Source: Pedobacter westerhofensis (lineage in GTDB: Bacteria > Bacteroidota > Bacteroidia > Sphingobacteriales > Sphingobacteriaceae). From it: 64,000 nucleotides of DNA. The position numbers were made by a program, and so were the translations under genes. Shown here one piece after another: positions 8,301-17,617 of the stretch. The stretch lies in NCBI RefSeq assembly GCF_900182595.1, contig NZ_FXTN01000003.1:62001-126000 (forward strand), given 5' to 3'. The notes beneath the pieces were generated by a model. That model searched no databases. It was given only the letters and a program-made list of their open reading frames with translations, and was not told where the DNA came from. Each line of letters opens with the position of its first letter. Positions within the stretch are counted from its first letter, which is position 1.

Positions 8301-9044
8301 TTATAGGTTTCCGGTCTTTAGCTGATTAATCAGGTCATCTATATGATGTACCCTGTGGAACAACGGCGAAAGCTCCGGTTTTTTGATGATAAATATAGGA
8401 ATACCGCAGCTAAGTGCAGCTTTGATTTTTGCGTCCAGCTTACCATTGAAGCCACTTTCCTTGGTGAGGATGACCTGAGGATTGATGCGCCTGAACAGCT
8501 CAATCTCCTCTTCCATATCCTGCGTAAGGCCAAAAAGCAACTGCGTTGCCGGAAAGCCATAACCAGCGGCAAGATCAATAGAATACTGACGGTCAAGGAT
8601 CCTGAACCAACAGGGATAGCTCTGCCAAAAACTGCTCAGCATTGGAATAGACTGAACTCCGGTTAAGGCAAGCATAGACCGGTAATCCAGGTTTTTAATC
8701 CTCATCAGCGCTCCGGCAAAATTATCTGCGTAATGCACCAGGGGACCAATGGTCCTTTCGGGGAAAACCCGCTCAAACCGGATCACGGGGATCTGATCTG
8801 CAAGGGCAGCCACTGTGTTATGCAGCGCTAAGGCAAAAGGATGACAGGCGTTGATAATGAGAGAAACTGAATTCAGCCGGCAAAATGCTTTTAAGCCCTC
8901 CTCATCCAGGCTGCCGTATCTGTATATTCCTTTACCCTCAAACTTAACTGCGGTCCGAGTAGAATAAAGATAGTCAAGGCCGGCCTCATCGAGATAGCCG
9001 GCAACCTGTTTACCTTCAGTTGTTCCACCCAGTAAAAGAATCAT
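8301..9044 (-). CDS. cobK: Precorrin-6A / cobalt-precorrin-6A reductase
   Basis: A 247-residue CobK/CbiJ-family protein. It starts with MILLLGGTTEGKQVAGYL, the Rossmann-like nucleotide loop (GGTTEG). It also has the conserved NACHPFA around residue 66, RFER near 95, LALTGVQS in the middle, and LTKESGFNGKLDAKIKAA towards the C-terminus. It reduces the corrin macrocycle at C18-C19 with NAD(P)H. Its stop is 12 bp before cbiD, and its start directly follows the cbiG-cobM stop. The context is cobalt-containing, so CbiJ is the equivalent name. Confidence 0.92.
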   Translation of the reverse strand: MILLLGGTTEGKQVAGYLDEAGLDYLYSTRTAVKFEGKGIYRYGSLDEEGLKAFCRLNSVSLIINACHPFALALHNTVAALADQIPVIRFERVFPERTIGPLVHYADNFAGALMRIKNLDYRSMLALTGVQSIPMLSSFWQSYPCWFRILDRQYSIDLAAGYGFPATQLLFGLTQDMEEEIELFRRINPQVILTKESGFNGKLDAKIKAALSCGIPIFIIKKPELSPLFHRVHHIDDLINQLKTGNL

Positions 9045-10928
9045 TTAAATAATTTTATTGGTAACTGAGTTTTCATTCTCTGCTATGATGTTATCTTTTT
9101 TTCTAAAAATATGGTGCCAGTTATCACCATACAGCCAGGAACGGTTTTTTCTTGCCCCAATGGCCTCACCAACGATAACCAGCACAGTCCTTGTCAGCTT
9201 ATTCTCTTTGATAATCCGGCTCAATTCATCAAGCTTCCCTGTCCACACTTTTTCATCTTTCCAGCTGACGCGGAAAAGTACGGCGACAGGGGTTTCCGGC
9301 GGGTAATGCTGTAAAAGCTGCGCCTCTACTTTTTTAATGATTCCGGCACTAAGGAAAATACACATCGTAGCCCTTAGTTTAGCCATTTCTTCCAGCTTCT
9401 CATGCTCCGGCATAGGGGTATTTCCCTCCCCCCTGGTGAGTATAATGGTTTGCGCTACTTCAGGAATGGTAAATTCTGATCTGAGATAAGCGGCGGCGGC
9501 CTGGAATGAAGAAATACCGGGAACAATAAAGTAATCATAGTTCCTTTCGTCAAAAATCGTCATCTGTTCCTGGATGGCACCGTAGATTGAAGGATCACCG
9601 GAATGAAGTCTTACAATCAGTTTTCCCTGCTGATACATCAGGTCCATCAGTTCTACCTGTTCTTCAAGTGTCATTGCCGCAGAATTCCTCACCATCGCCC
9701 CTGGTTTGGCAATATTGGTGAGCTCTTCGGGCACGAGGCTTCCGGCATAGAGAATACAATCGGCCGCTTCCAGCAATTCTTTTCCCCTGACCGTGATCAG
9801 TTCCGGAGCACCGGGACCAGCCCCTACTATAGCAATCTGCCCTTTTCTTTCAAAAGCGCTGATCAGGCATACTGCATGGGTGAACATTTTGCCGGATGAT
9901 ACTTCTGCCTTGGTTTTTTCTACCAGCCAGGAAGTTGTATTTGCTGCCAGGGCAGAGGAACTTTCTGACACTCCCTGAATTCCTATTTTTTCAAGGACTA
10001 CGTCTGATGGGTTTGCCAGTGGCATTGTTGCCAGGTCTGCGGCAGGAAATGTTTTAAAATCCCAATGGTATTTACTGGCAATATGAACGTAGGCCTGTTC
10101 CGCTGCTTTAATATCAACAGAAGTGATTACCGCTATACTTTGATAAGCAATATTTTCATTTGATAACAGCTTTAGTAGCTTCTCTTCAAACAATACCGGT
10201 TCGATATCTTTTGAACAACCTGTACCCAGACTTAAACACGCTGGGTAGAATGATAACGCGGTTATCGCACTTTCAAAAAGCTCGTATCCCACATATATAA
10301 GCAGTTCGTACTGTGCCTGATCAACTTCAGACAGGTCATGATAGATATCTGCAAAAGCTGGTTTTGTTTTCTCCAGGTAGGCTGTTCCTGCATCTTTCAC
10401 CTTTAATACAAGCGCCGTAGGACGATTGTTGACAAAAATAGAGACGGCTTGATTCAGTGTTGCGGTATGGGCTGCAGACCATCCAAATTTCTTCGCCAGC
10501 AAGTCAAGCGACCAGATCTCCTGCAGATCGCTGGAGGTAGTAATCACCGCCTGAGCCTGCAACACACGGCTGAGTCTTTTCGTAAGCTCATTGGCACCGC
10601 CTGCATGACCGCTCAGTACCGATTGCACAAAAGTTCCCTGTTCATCAATATTGATTACTGCCGGATCTGTAAGTTTATCCTGAATGTATGGGGCAATGCT
10701 TCTCACACATATCCCGAGCGCGCCAACAAAGATCCAAACGTCAAAACGCTGAAATTTATCTTTTAAGAGCTCATCCAGGTTCTCCAGCTTAAGCACGTCC
10801 TTAGACCATGCCGTTTCTCTTGTTGTATATAATTTACTGCGTTGAAATTCATTTTGAATGATCCTGCCTACAGCTAATCCGCTATCGGTGAAGGCTATCA
10901 CACACACTTTTTCCTCTTTTATCATCAT
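9045..10928 (-). CDS. cobM: CbiG-CobM fusion: cobalt-precorrin-5A hydrolase and precorrin-4 C11-methyltransferase
   Basis: The 627-residue bifunctional protein joins two consecutive enzymes. Residues about 1-345 are CbiG, with VGALGICVRSIAPYIQDK, SGHAGGANELTKRL and the C-terminal subdomain starting ACLSLGTGCSKDIEP; it opens the delta-lactone ring and releases acetaldehyde. Residues about 365-615 are CobM/CbiF, with AIVGAGPGAPELITVRGKELL, LYAGSLVPEEL, RLHSGDPSIYGAIQEQM and GISSFQAAAAYL; it methylates C11. CbiF acts just before CbiG, so the fusion places both active sites together. The start codon overlaps the last base of cobL, and cobK follows without a gap. This domain pairing occurs in Bacteroidota but is not universal. 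Confidence 0.92.
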   Translation of the reverse strand: MMIKEEKVCVIAFTDSGLAVGRIIQNEFQRSKLYTTRETAWSKDVLKLENLDELLKDKFQRFDVWIFVGALGICVRSIAPYIQDKLTDPAVINIDEQGTFVQSVLSGHAGGANELTKRLSRVLQAQAVITTSSDLQEIWSLDLLAKKFGWSAAHTATLNQAVSIFVNNRPTALVLKVKDAGTAYLEKTKPAFADIYHDLSEVDQAQYELLIYVGYELFESAITALSFYPACLSLGTGCSKDIEPVLFEEKLLKLLSNENIAYQSIAVITSVDIKAAEQAYVHIASKYHWDFKTFPAADLATMPLANPSDVVLEKIGIQGVSESSSALAANTTSWLVEKTKAEVSSGKMFTHAVCLISAFERKGQIAIVGAGPGAPELITVRGKELLEAADCILYAGSLVPEELTNIAKPGAMVRNSAAMTLEEQVELMDLMYQQGKLIVRLHSGDPSIYGAIQEQMTIFDERNYDYFIVPGISSFQAAAAYLRSEFTIPEVAQTIILTRGEGNTPMPEHEKLEEMAKLRATMCIFLSAGIIKKVEAQLLQHYPPETPVAVLFRVSWKDEKVWTGKLDELSRIIKENKLTRTVLVIVGEAIGARKNRSWLYGDNWHHIFRKKDNIIAENENSVTNKII

Positions 10929-12109
10929 TATTTCGTAGCTTTTAATATGGTGATTTCATTATGCCCATCTACCTTTAATTTCAGGGGCTCATCCAGTTTC
11001 CAGTTCAGCAATCTGGAAAAAGCAATAAAGTCGTTGATTGAGGCATCCTGGACAGCATTAATGACCACCGTTCCATCAGTAAGCAAATACCGGTCAATCA
11101 TTTGAAGCAGTTCTTTCAGGCGTCCGCCATGCCCACCTATAAATACTGCCCGGGGCTTGCTCAAGTGATCCAGATCGGTTTCAAAGATATCACCTATATA
11201 GGCGTTTATACCCGGCACCCCAAAATTATTTTGATTATGATGCAGGATCTGTAAACATTCCGTTCGTTTTTCAAAGGCATGGATTTCTAGCTGGGGAAAA
11301 CGAAGTTTTGCTTCAATGCTCAGAGAACCGGTGCAAAAACCGATGTCCCATAACACGGGTCTTGCTGCCAGATCAAGGGCATGGAGCGAACATAACCTTA
11401 CAGGCATCTTGGTGATCATATTGGGGCGTCCCTTTAGTCCTTCGAACAATACATCTTTTATTCCGAAGTCAATATGCCGGTGACTTTCCTTTTTCAGGAT
11501 CACACAGTTTAGTGGATGAAAAACGCTGTTCCCGGCTTCGCGGGGTTCAAGATGGCGTACTTTTTCGTTTTCGCCTTCAAGGTCTTCAGCTATCCAGATG
11601 GAATAGTTGGTATAACCATACTCCAGCAACCTTTTGGCAATGGCCGAAGGACTTTTTTCCTGGTCAGTTAAAATACCGATCAGCGGTTTCTGCTGTATCA
11701 GCACTTCATCAAGTGCTGCCCATGACCTGCCATGTACGCTTACCGTTTGTAACAGATTGCTGTTCAGATTTGCCCGGTGGACCAGTAACTGGATAGAACT
11801 GAAATAAGGATAGGTATAGATTTCCGCATCAGGATACCTTGACCGCAATGTATTGGCGATACCATAAAACAGAGGATCACCGCTGGCGAAAACCACAACG
11901 GTTTGCCCAAGCTGCTCATAGCTTTCAAAAAGGAGCTCCATGGGCGATTGCACCGGGAGCCAGGTATATCCTTCCGGCAGTAAATGTCCTACCAGTTCAT
12001 GATGACGGTTACCACCGCTGAAAACAGCGTGGCTTTCGATCAGGGAAAGCAGCTCCCCGGAAAAATCAGCTTTCCTGTTTCCAATTCCTATAATATGAAA
12101 AACCATCAT
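10928..12109 (-). CDS. cobL: Precorrin-6B C5,C15-methyltransferase/decarboxylase (CbiE-CbiT fusion)
   Basis: A 393-residue fusion. The N-terminal ~200 residues are a CbiE-type tetrapyrrole methylase (HIIGIGNRKADFS, VVFASGDPLFYGIAN, VHGRSWAALDEVL). The C-terminal ~190 residues are a CbiT-type Rossmann methyltransferase whose SAM loop reads LWDIGFCTGSLSIEAK, followed by IHAFEKRTECLQI and AVFIGGHGGRLKELL. Together they methylate C5 and C15 and decarboxylate the C12 acetate side chain. The gene begins at the base next to the cobJ stop, and its own stop overlaps the next start by one base, a tightly coupled operon position. Two Met codons open the frame; either could be used. Confidence 0.92.
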   Translation of the reverse strand: MMVFHIIGIGNRKADFSGELLSLIESHAVFSGGNRHHELVGHLLPEGYTWLPVQSPMELLFESYEQLGQTVVVFASGDPLFYGIANTLRSRYPDAEIYTYPYFSSIQLLVHRANLNSNLLQTVSVHGRSWAALDEVLIQQKPLIGILTDQEKSPSAIAKRLLEYGYTNYSIWIAEDLEGENEKVRHLEPREAGNSVFHPLNCVILKKESHRHIDFGIKDVLFEGLKGRPNMITKMPVRLCSLHALDLAARPVLWDIGFCTGSLSIEAKLRFPQLEIHAFEKRTECLQILHHNQNNFGVPGINAYIGDIFETDLDHLSKPRAVFIGGHGGRLKELLQMIDRYLLTDGTVVINAVQDASINDFIAFSRLLNWKLDEPLKLKVDGHNEITILKATK

Positions 12110-13471
12110 TTACTTTATATAATCTGCAGCGGTATCCAAAGTAAAAGCTGCGTTTACCAGTGTTGCAGCAAAATTACTGCCTCCGCGCCTTTCTTCGATA
12201 ATCACATAAGGCAGCTGAAGCATTTTCAGGCGTTCTTTTGACTCAATCACATTCACAAAACCAACGGGGGCACCAATGATTCCTGCGGGATGGATTTGCC
12301 CTTGTCTTGCCTGGTCTGCAATTTCAATCAGCGCTGTAGGCGCATTTCCGATGACGAACAGTGCTTCAGGGTACAGTTTTGCAGCAAGTTTGATCCCCGC
12401 CTGCGAACGCGTAAGCCCCTCCTGTTCTGCAAGTATTACTGCTTCATCAGAATTGAGCATGCAAATCACCTGATTTCCGTATTGCGCTGTAAAAGCCCTG
12501 GTAATACCCGCCTGCACCATGGTTACATCTGTAACAATCGTCCCTCCTTTGATCAGGTAATCGTGCATTACTGCAACTGCCCCTACCGAAGTACTCAGGT
12601 AATCGATATAGTTGAGGTCGCCCGCGGTATGGATACAACGGATTGCCGCCCAGAGAAAGTCTAAAGGATATTTCTTAGTATCCAGCTGATCAATAATTTC
12701 GCTGAAACTTGCCTGCTGTATTTCCAACCCCGTTTCAGGTTTTCTGTTCAGATAACCTCTTGGGGTAACCAGGTGATTTTTATACTGGAAAGTCTGGCTG
12801 TTTCCAATCACCACGAGGCTAAACATATCTACATCTTCGATATTCAGATCTGCCAGGGTAGTGAGGGTGATCTTTTCTTCCGGCCTGCCCAGCTGGTAAC
12901 AGATCGCCACGGGCGTTTCAGGTTGTCTGTGCAAAAGAAAAATAGCTTTCAGTTTATTTAGCTGCCAGTACCGCTTTATACTTTTAGGGTTATAGATGGA
13001 AGTGACGAAATCGCCCCAGGCCGCTGCCTCAATCCGTTTCTGGATGGTTTTCCAGGGTGTCATCAGGTCTGATAGTGAAATACAGCAAAAATCGTGGCCC
13101 AGAACTGCACCCAATTTACTCCCTGCAGCCACAAAAGCAGATATTCCGGGGATGGTTTCCAGATCAATATCTTCACCTGAAGCTGCGGCTTTCTGGTAAA
13201 CGATGGATGCCATCGAATAAATTCCGGCATCTCCCGAACCAATTACTACCACATTATATCCTTCAATGGCCTTTTCTATAGCAATCTCTGCCCGCTTTTC
13301 TTCCTCGCTCAGTTCTTTGCCGATACAAACAGTCCCTTCCTGTATCAGGTCTGTGATAAACTGGAAATAATAGTGATAACCAATGATTACATCGGCCTCC
13401 TGTATTGCCTTGCGGGCAATGGGCAACAGATAATCCTGACCTCCCGGCCCTATACCAACAACTTTGATCAT
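12110..13471 (-). CDS. cobJ: CobJ-CbiC fusion: precorrin-3B C17-methyltransferase and precorrin-8X methylmutase
   Basis: The 453-residue protein combines two non-consecutive steps. Residues 1-~240 are CobJ/CbiH, with [57 protein letters not shown] and SLSDLMTPW; it methylates C17 during ring contraction. Residues ~245-453 are CbiC/CobH, with [54 protein letters not shown] and the [15 protein letters not shown] tail; it moves the C11 methyl to C12. A single polypeptide therefore serves the start and the end of ring tailoring. It overlaps cobI by 4 bp and abuts cobL. Confidence 0.92.
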   Translation of the reverse strand: MIKVVGIGPGGQDYLLPIARKAIQEADVIIGYHYYFQFITDLIQEGTVCIGKELSEEEKRAEIAIEKAIEGYNVVVIGSGDAGIYSMASIVYQKAAASGEDIDLETIPGISAFVAAGSKLGAVLGHDFCCISLSDLMTPWKTIQKRIEAAAWGDFVTSIYNPKSIKRYWQLNKLKAIFLLHRQPETPVAICYQLGRPEEKITLTTLADLNIEDVDMFSLVVIGNSQTFQYKNHLVTPRGYLNRKPETGLEIQQASFSEIIDQLDTKKYPLDFLWAAIRCIHTAGDLNYIDYLSTSVGAVAVMHDYLIKGGTIVTDVTMVQAGITRAFTAQYGNQVICMLNSDEAVILAEQEGLTRSQAGIKLAAKLYPEALFVIGNAPTALIEIADQARQGQIHPAGIIGAPVGFVNVIESKERLKMLQLPYVIIEERRGGSNFAATLVNAAFTLDTAADYIK

Positions 13472-14163
13472 TTTTTAATAATTAATAAGGAGAAATATGG
13501 AATCTCTCTGTCCTTTAACACCGCAATATCGGAAGTTATATATTCATCCGCTGTGCCTAAACGCTCACAGTAATAGTATTTCCATTGTTTGTCCAGTAAC
13601 CGGGGATACAATTCCTGCCAGCCCATCCTGATCTTCATCAGGATTACCGTATCTGCATTTTTGAGGCTATCTTCTATCTCCCGGATATCATTTGCCAGCG
13701 GCAGCACAGCCAGTTTTTCCTGCTGTAAACATAATGGGATCTGGTGTTTCGCTGCAGCCAGGGAGAAGGAATTTACACCGGGGATGAGCTCAATACTAAC
13801 ATTTCCGGCCTGCAGTTTCTCCAGTATATAAGAGAAGGACGCATAAAAACTGAGATCTCCTTCACAAACAATGCTCAGCTTTTTGCCTTCCCTGCAAGCC
13901 TGCAGTACCTGGTCAGCTGTTTGCTGATAAGTAAATTCAGCAGCAGTTCTGTCGCTGCCCATACTTAAAAAGAAACCTTGTAATTTATTCTTGTCCAGTC
14001 CATAATGATCAAGCATCGGCCGTACATAACTTCCTTTTCTTCCATCTTTAGAGAGGGAGCCGGGATAAAAAATAATATCCGATTCCTTTAAAATACGAAG
14101 TCCTTTTAAGGTGATCAGCTCCGGGTCTCCGGGGCCTAATGAAATGCCATAAATTGTGTTCAC
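13468..14163 (-). CDS. cobI: Precorrin-2 / cobalt-factor-II C20-methyltransferase
   Basis: This 231-residue CobI/CbiL-type methylase is the first gene of the corrin operon. It opens with [22 protein letters not shown], then has [31 protein letters not shown] and [14 protein letters not shown], the usual SAM and substrate loops. It methylates C20. The predicted start is GTG at 14161-14163, which places the GxGPGD loop at the normal distance from the N-terminus; no upstream ATG fits. The stop overlaps cobJ by 4 bp. No cobalamin riboswitch can be recognised in the 294-bp leader region, which is unusual for such an operon. Confidence 0.92.
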   Translation of the reverse strand: MNTIYGISLGPGDPELITLKGLRILKESDIIFYPGSLSKDGRKGSYVRPMLDHYGLDKNKLQGFFLSMGSDRTAAEFTYQQTADQVLQACREGKKLSIVCEGDLSFYASFSYILEKLQAGNVSIELIPGVNSFSLAAAKHQIPLCLQQEKLAVLPLANDIREIEDSLKNADTVILMKIRMGWQELYPRLLDKQWKYYYCERLGTADEYITSDIAVLKDREIPYFSLLIIKK

Positions 14164-14457
14164 GTGATGCTGCTGATAAGGTCTGCCGACGTTGTAAAAC
14201 TAATTATTTATTGTCTATAAGCGGTACAGGGCAGGTTAATATTTTTTGCAAAGAAGAGCCGGATCATAGATACAATGTAAGCACAGCCGATTATTATTAT
14301 TTAAAAAAAATTAAATTTATTTGTTCAACTATTATATTAAACAATATAAACGCTAAAGTCTTATCTTTGAATAGCATGATGATGTAACTGTTTACCTTTT
14401 AAAACAAAAAATACACGCATGCGTTGTAAGGAATAGTAAAAACTAAATTTTAGCCAA
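14164..14457. promoter_or_regulatory. Divergent intergenic region between cobI and the cupin gene
   Basis: This 294-bp A+T-rich spacer must hold the promoter of the cobalamin operon (minus) and of the cupin gene (plus). On the plus strand TATCTTTG at 14362-14369 fits the Bacteroidota -7 element TAnnTTTG, but there is no TTG at the normal distance upstream. The minus-strand leader contains GTCGGCAGACC just before the cobI start. It only partly resembles a cobalamin B12 box, and the rest of the riboswitch core is missing. Confidence 0.4.
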
Positions 14458-15057
14458 GTGAATTTAAAGGTTTACATTAAAAGTGGCATATTAGAATTGT
14501 TCGTTTTAGATCTGCTTGATGCGGCAGAACGGGCAGAAGTTTTGAATGTGATCTCGAAATATCCTGTTCTCGAAAAAGAAGTACAGGTTATTGAAGATAC
14601 ACTGCAGTCGTATGCAAACTCCATTGCAATACAACCCTCCAAATCTTTGAAAGCGAAGATAGAAGCTTCTATTGAAGAATCTGTTAAAGAAAGCAATATG
14701 GATCTGGATCATCTTTTATTAATCAGTGAACATTCTGATTTGCAGAACTGGCTAAAGCTGGTGAACAAATATTACCCTTCAGCTTTTGAGGCAGAAAACT
14801 TTTCTGAAGTACTGAGGAGTGAAAATGGCGTAACTCAGGTGCTGGTTGTTTCTTCAACTGATATTGCCGATGAAACCCATGATGATGTTCATGAAAGCTT
14901 TCTGATCTTACAGGGCCAATGCAGGTGCACCGTTGGATCTGCAATTTTTTATTTAGGCCCCGGGGGTTATACGCAAATACCGCTTAACGAAAATCATAAA
15001 GTGGAGATTACCTCTTCATCGCCTGTTATGGCGATTGCACAATACGTCTCAGTGTAA
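14458..15057 (+). CDS. Cupin protein with anti-sigma-factor-like N-terminus
   Basis: A 199-residue soluble protein starting at GTG. Residues 1-~75 (SGILELFVLDLLDAAERAEVL and the following helices) look like the sigma-binding helical domain of RskA/ChrR-type anti-sigma factors, without a zinc HxxxCxxC motif and without a transmembrane helix. Residues ~105-199 form a cupin barrel with HDDVHESFLILQGQCRC and GPGGYTQIPLNENHKV, close to the cupin metal-binding pattern (His/His/Glu then His). The arrangement resembles ChrR, a cytosolic anti-sigma factor whose cupin senses oxidative stress. No sigma gene is adjacent, so partner and signal are unknown. A rho-independent terminator follows 5 bp after the stop. 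Confidence 0.72.
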   Translation: MNLKVYIKSGILELFVLDLLDAAERAEVLNVISKYPVLEKEVQVIEDTLQSYANSIAIQPSKSLKAKIEASIEESVKESNMDLDHLLLISEHSDLQNWLKLVNKYYPSAFEAENFSEVLRSENGVTQVLVVSSTDIADETHDDVHESFLILQGQCRCTVGSAIFYLGPGGYTQIPLNENHKVEITSSSPVMAIAQYVSV

Positions 15058-15061
15058 AAAC

Positions 15062-15094
15062 AAAAAAAGCCTCACCGGTGATGGTAAGGCTTTT
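15062..15094 (-). terminator. Terminator of tRNA-Asn copy 1 (also faces the cupin gene)
   Basis: On the minus strand AAAAGCCTTACC pairs with GGTGAGGCTTTT across a 6-nt loop (12 bp with one G-U), followed by a run of seven T. It lies 11 bp after the tRNA 3' end. The plus strand forms the same hairpin 3' of the cupin gene, so it can serve both directions. Confidence 0.85.
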
Positions 15095-15099
15095 CTCTT

Positions 15100-15185
15100 A
15101 ATCTGCTCCCTCTGCTGGGCTCGAACCAGCGACCCTCTGATTAACAGTCAGATGCTCTAACCAGCTGAGCTAAGAAGGAGTACTC
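15100..15185. repeat. 86-bp direct repeat containing tRNA-Asn, copy 1
   Basis: Bases 15100-15185 are identical to 32671-32756. The repeat covers the whole tRNA-Asn gene plus 6 bp on each side (the right flank ends GTACTC). Both copies have the same orientation and flank a 17.5 kb segment that includes the sugar-utilisation locus. Confidence 0.9.
15106..15179 (-). tRNA. tRNA-Asn (GTT), copy 1
   Basis: The minus strand folds as a 74-nt cloverleaf: acceptor TCCTTCT/AGAGGGA with discriminator G, D stem GCTC/GAGC, anticodon stem-loop CTGACTGTTAATCAG with anticodon GTT, and T arm GCTGGTTCGAGCCCAGC. CCA is not encoded. The gene is identical in sequence to the copy at 32677-32750. Confidence 0.95.
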
Positions 15186-15302
15186 GCTTTTTACCGTTTA
15201 ATATGGATTTTACAACCCTTTTTCTTTCGGTGGTGCAATGTTACGACTTTTGCGCTTAATCATCAAATTTTATATTCTAAAAATAAAAATAAATCCTCCT
15301 CA

Positions 15303-16253
15303 TCAGCGAAAAGCGTATCGTCCTCCTGATATATCATTAATATGATAACTTTTATTTAAGGCCCAATTTCCCCGTAAAATATCTTCAAGTTGTTTAACCT
15401 CATCCGCATAAACCGTTTTTTTGCGTTTTCCAAAATAAAACATCTGTTCAAAAGGAGTACTTCCTTCCCAGGCCAGTTTTATCAGCTGGTTTGCAATATC
15501 CTTTCCGCAGATATAATCCGGAACCAGGGCAAAGCCCTTGCTGTTAGACAAACATTTTAAGATTGAACTAAAATATGGCACTACATAGTTTGGCCTGAAT
15601 CCCGGTGAAGAATTAAAATTGGTATTCCAAAAACTTTTTAGAGGTTCCATACCAACAGTTGTAGTGTACCATATTTGCGCTGCTAACCACTCTTTAATTG
15701 CTGAATGATTGCCCGTATGAACCAGCCGGTCTAATTCAGTAGTATCTGTCTGGTTCCCGCAGACCAGCACCATTCGTTCCACATTAAATGGCATGTATGT
15801 CAGGTTATGCTGATTACCCGTCTGTGGGATCAGAATAAGATCCAATACCCCACTGTTCAAATCCTGTAACATTTGAGAGTAATCGCCAAACCGTGTGATC
15901 AGATTAAATGGCAGCTCGGATACGTGTGCTTCGAGTGAATATTGGAAAATCTCGAAACTCATCCCCAGCCCTAACGTAGGTTTTTCTACCCTGGATTTCC
16001 TGTGAAAGATCTTCTCCGCTTCTTCGAGTTTGTTCATATGGTCAATAACAAAATCGTAAAGCATAGTTCCCCGTTCAGTTGCGACCATCTTTCTGGTATC
16101 CCGTTCAAAAAGTCGGTAACCTGTGTAGGATTCAAGGGAACTCAAATGGAGACTTACTCCGGGTTGGGAAATAAATAAGGTTTGCGCTGCCGCCGATAAA
16201 GTACCTGCTTCATAAATGACTTTAAAAGTCCTAAACCATTCCAAATTTAGCAT
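15303..16253 (-). CDS. LysR-family transcriptional regulator
   Basis: A 316-residue regulator of normal LysR length. The N-terminal winged helix-turn-helix (residues ~1-65) reads LEWFRTFKVIYEAGTLSAAAQTL then SQPGVSLHLSSLE, a canonical LysR DNA-binding helix pair. The rest is a periplasmic-binding-protein-like effector domain (LGLGMSFEIFQYSL, LDLILIPQTG, LVCGNQ, FALVPDYICG). It is on the same strand as the alpha/beta hydrolase gene 259 bp upstream and may regulate it, although LysR targets are more often divergent. No divergent partner exists, because the tRNA lies on the other side. The effector is unknown. Confidence 0.88.
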   Translation of the reverse strand: MLNLEWFRTFKVIYEAGTLSAAAQTLFISQPGVSLHLSSLESYTGYRLFERDTRKMVATERGTMLYDFVIDHMNKLEEAEKIFHRKSRVEKPTLGLGMSFEIFQYSLEAHVSELPFNLITRFGDYSQMLQDLNSGVLDLILIPQTGNQHNLTYMPFNVERMVLVCGNQTDTTELDRLVHTGNHSAIKEWLAAQIWYTTTVGMEPLKSFWNTNFNSSPGFRPNYVVPYFSSILKCLSNSKGFALVPDYICGKDIANQLIKLAWEGSTPFEQMFYFGKRKKTVYADEVKQLEDILRGNWALNKSYHINDISGGRYAFR

Positions 16254-16512
16254 TGCCTGGTAATTAAAGTTCTTGTGTACTGGACATTGGCTATGAAAGC
16301 CATACCCCTCCTGTTACAATTCCATGCCATTTATAAAAAAAATTCACAGCACAATCAACACACCATACAACTAACTGGAATACAATTGTTTGATTTACAA
16401 AATACTAATGTCTAACAGGAATCTCCAGTGCCCGGACTCCGATATTTTCGGAGTTTCCCGGTCTAAACTCCATAAATTTCGGAGGCAGTATCCATCTATT
16501 TTATAGATAAAA

Positions 16513-17382
16513 CTACCCCACCTTGCGGTCAAGAAAATCTTTGATTGTCGCAGCGATTTCGTCTCCATGGCTCTCCAGCGCAAAATGCCCCGCGTCGAAC
16601 AAATGATACTCCAGATTTTTTACGTCTTTTTTATAGGCTTCGGCCCCACTGGCAGGAAAAATATAATCATTTTTTCCGTACACGATCAGCATTTCGGGAT
16701 TATAATCCCTTAAATACTGCTGCCATTCCGGATATTTTGGCGGGTTGGTTCCGTAATCATAAAAAAGATCCAGTTGTACTTGTCCGTTTTCCGGTCTCTC
16801 CAGGTGACGAAGATCGATTTCCCAATTATCAGGGCTGATCACAGCAGGATCAGGTACGCCATGGGTATACTGCCATTTCAGCCCATCGGGACTGTGGAAA
16901 GTTGCCAGTGTATTTTCAGCTTCTTTGTCGTTCCTGTCTTTCCAGTAAGCTTTGAAAGGGTCCCAGAAAGTTTCAAGGCCTTCAGCATAGCAACAGCCGT
17001 TCTGAACAATGAGGGTGTCGATCCTTTCGGGATGAGCCGATGCAATCCTCCATCCAACCGGAGCACCATAATCCATCAGGTATAGGCTGTATTTTGTAAT
17101 ATTCAGCTTTTCCAGTAGTCCTTCAATGATTGATGCAAAATTATCAAAAGTATAGGCAAAGTCAGCAATCGGCGGCTGCTCGCTTCGTCCGTAGCCCGGA
17201 TAATCCGCTGCGATCAAATGATACTTGTCAGATAGCTGATCAATCAGATTTCTGAACATGTGGGACGATGTAGGATAACCATGCAGCAATACCAGCGTCG
17301 GCGCGCTCTTAGCTCCAGCTTCGCGGTAGAAAATGTTAACTCCGTTAATTTCAATAAATTGATAAGAGGTCTGATTTTTCAT
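16513..17382 (-). CDS. Alpha/beta hydrolase with Asp nucleophile (haloalkane dehalogenase/epoxide hydrolase-like)
   Basis: A 289-residue cytosolic enzyme without signal peptide. The oxyanion motif LLHGYPTSSHMFRNL appears near residues 33-47. The nucleophile elbow is LMDYGAPVGWRIA, so the nucleophile is Asp rather than Ser. This places it with haloalkane dehalogenases and epoxide hydrolases and away from esterases. The acid is probably the Asp in YGKNDYIFPA, and the catalytic His lies in AGHFALESHGDEIA. A cap region lies between (residues ~130-210). The substrate is unknown. The LysR gene follows on the same strand, and no efflux or degradation genes accompany it. The 259 bp downstream contain short GGAG-ended hairpins (for example ACTCCGA/TCGGAGT) that may end transcription. 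Confidence 0.85.
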   Translation of the reverse strand: MKNQTSYQFIEINGVNIFYREAGAKSAPTLVLLHGYPTSSHMFRNLIDQLSDKYHLIAADYPGYGRSEQPPIADFAYTFDNFASIIEGLLEKLNITKYSLYLMDYGAPVGWRIASAHPERIDTLIVQNGCCYAEGLETFWDPFKAYWKDRNDKEAENTLATFHSPDGLKWQYTHGVPDPAVISPDNWEIDLRHLERPENGQVQLDLFYDYGTNPPKYPEWQQYLRDYNPEMLIVYGKNDYIFPASGAEAYKKDVKNLEYHLFDAGHFALESHGDEIAATIKDFLDRKVG

Positions 17383-17617
17383 GATATATAATTAAGTTTA
17401 AGATATACTCCTGACAGCAGAAAGAGATCGACAGCACTTGCAGTGCAGCGTACACAGCCAGCCCTCTGAAGGGCAGCTGTTTCATAGTCAAAAGTATATG
17501 CTCCGGAGAAACTTAGTATATCACAGGAATCATGAGAGTTATCATTTGATTGATAAATGAGGATCCAGAAGATACAATATTAAGCACTGAAAGGGCGTGG
17601 TATCCTGATCAGCGTGA

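Noticed and set aside
14164..14300. Possible cobalamin riboswitch before cobI (GTCGGCAGACC and ACCTGCC on the minus strand)
   Set aside because: Only fragments of the B12 box match. The conserved core (GGGAA, GGTG and CCCGC-type segments in order) is missing, and the fragments are out of place.
16395..16512. Cluster of small GGAG/CTCC hairpins after the hydrolase gene
   Set aside because: Stems of 4-7 bp without a T tract. They may help termination but are too weak to call.
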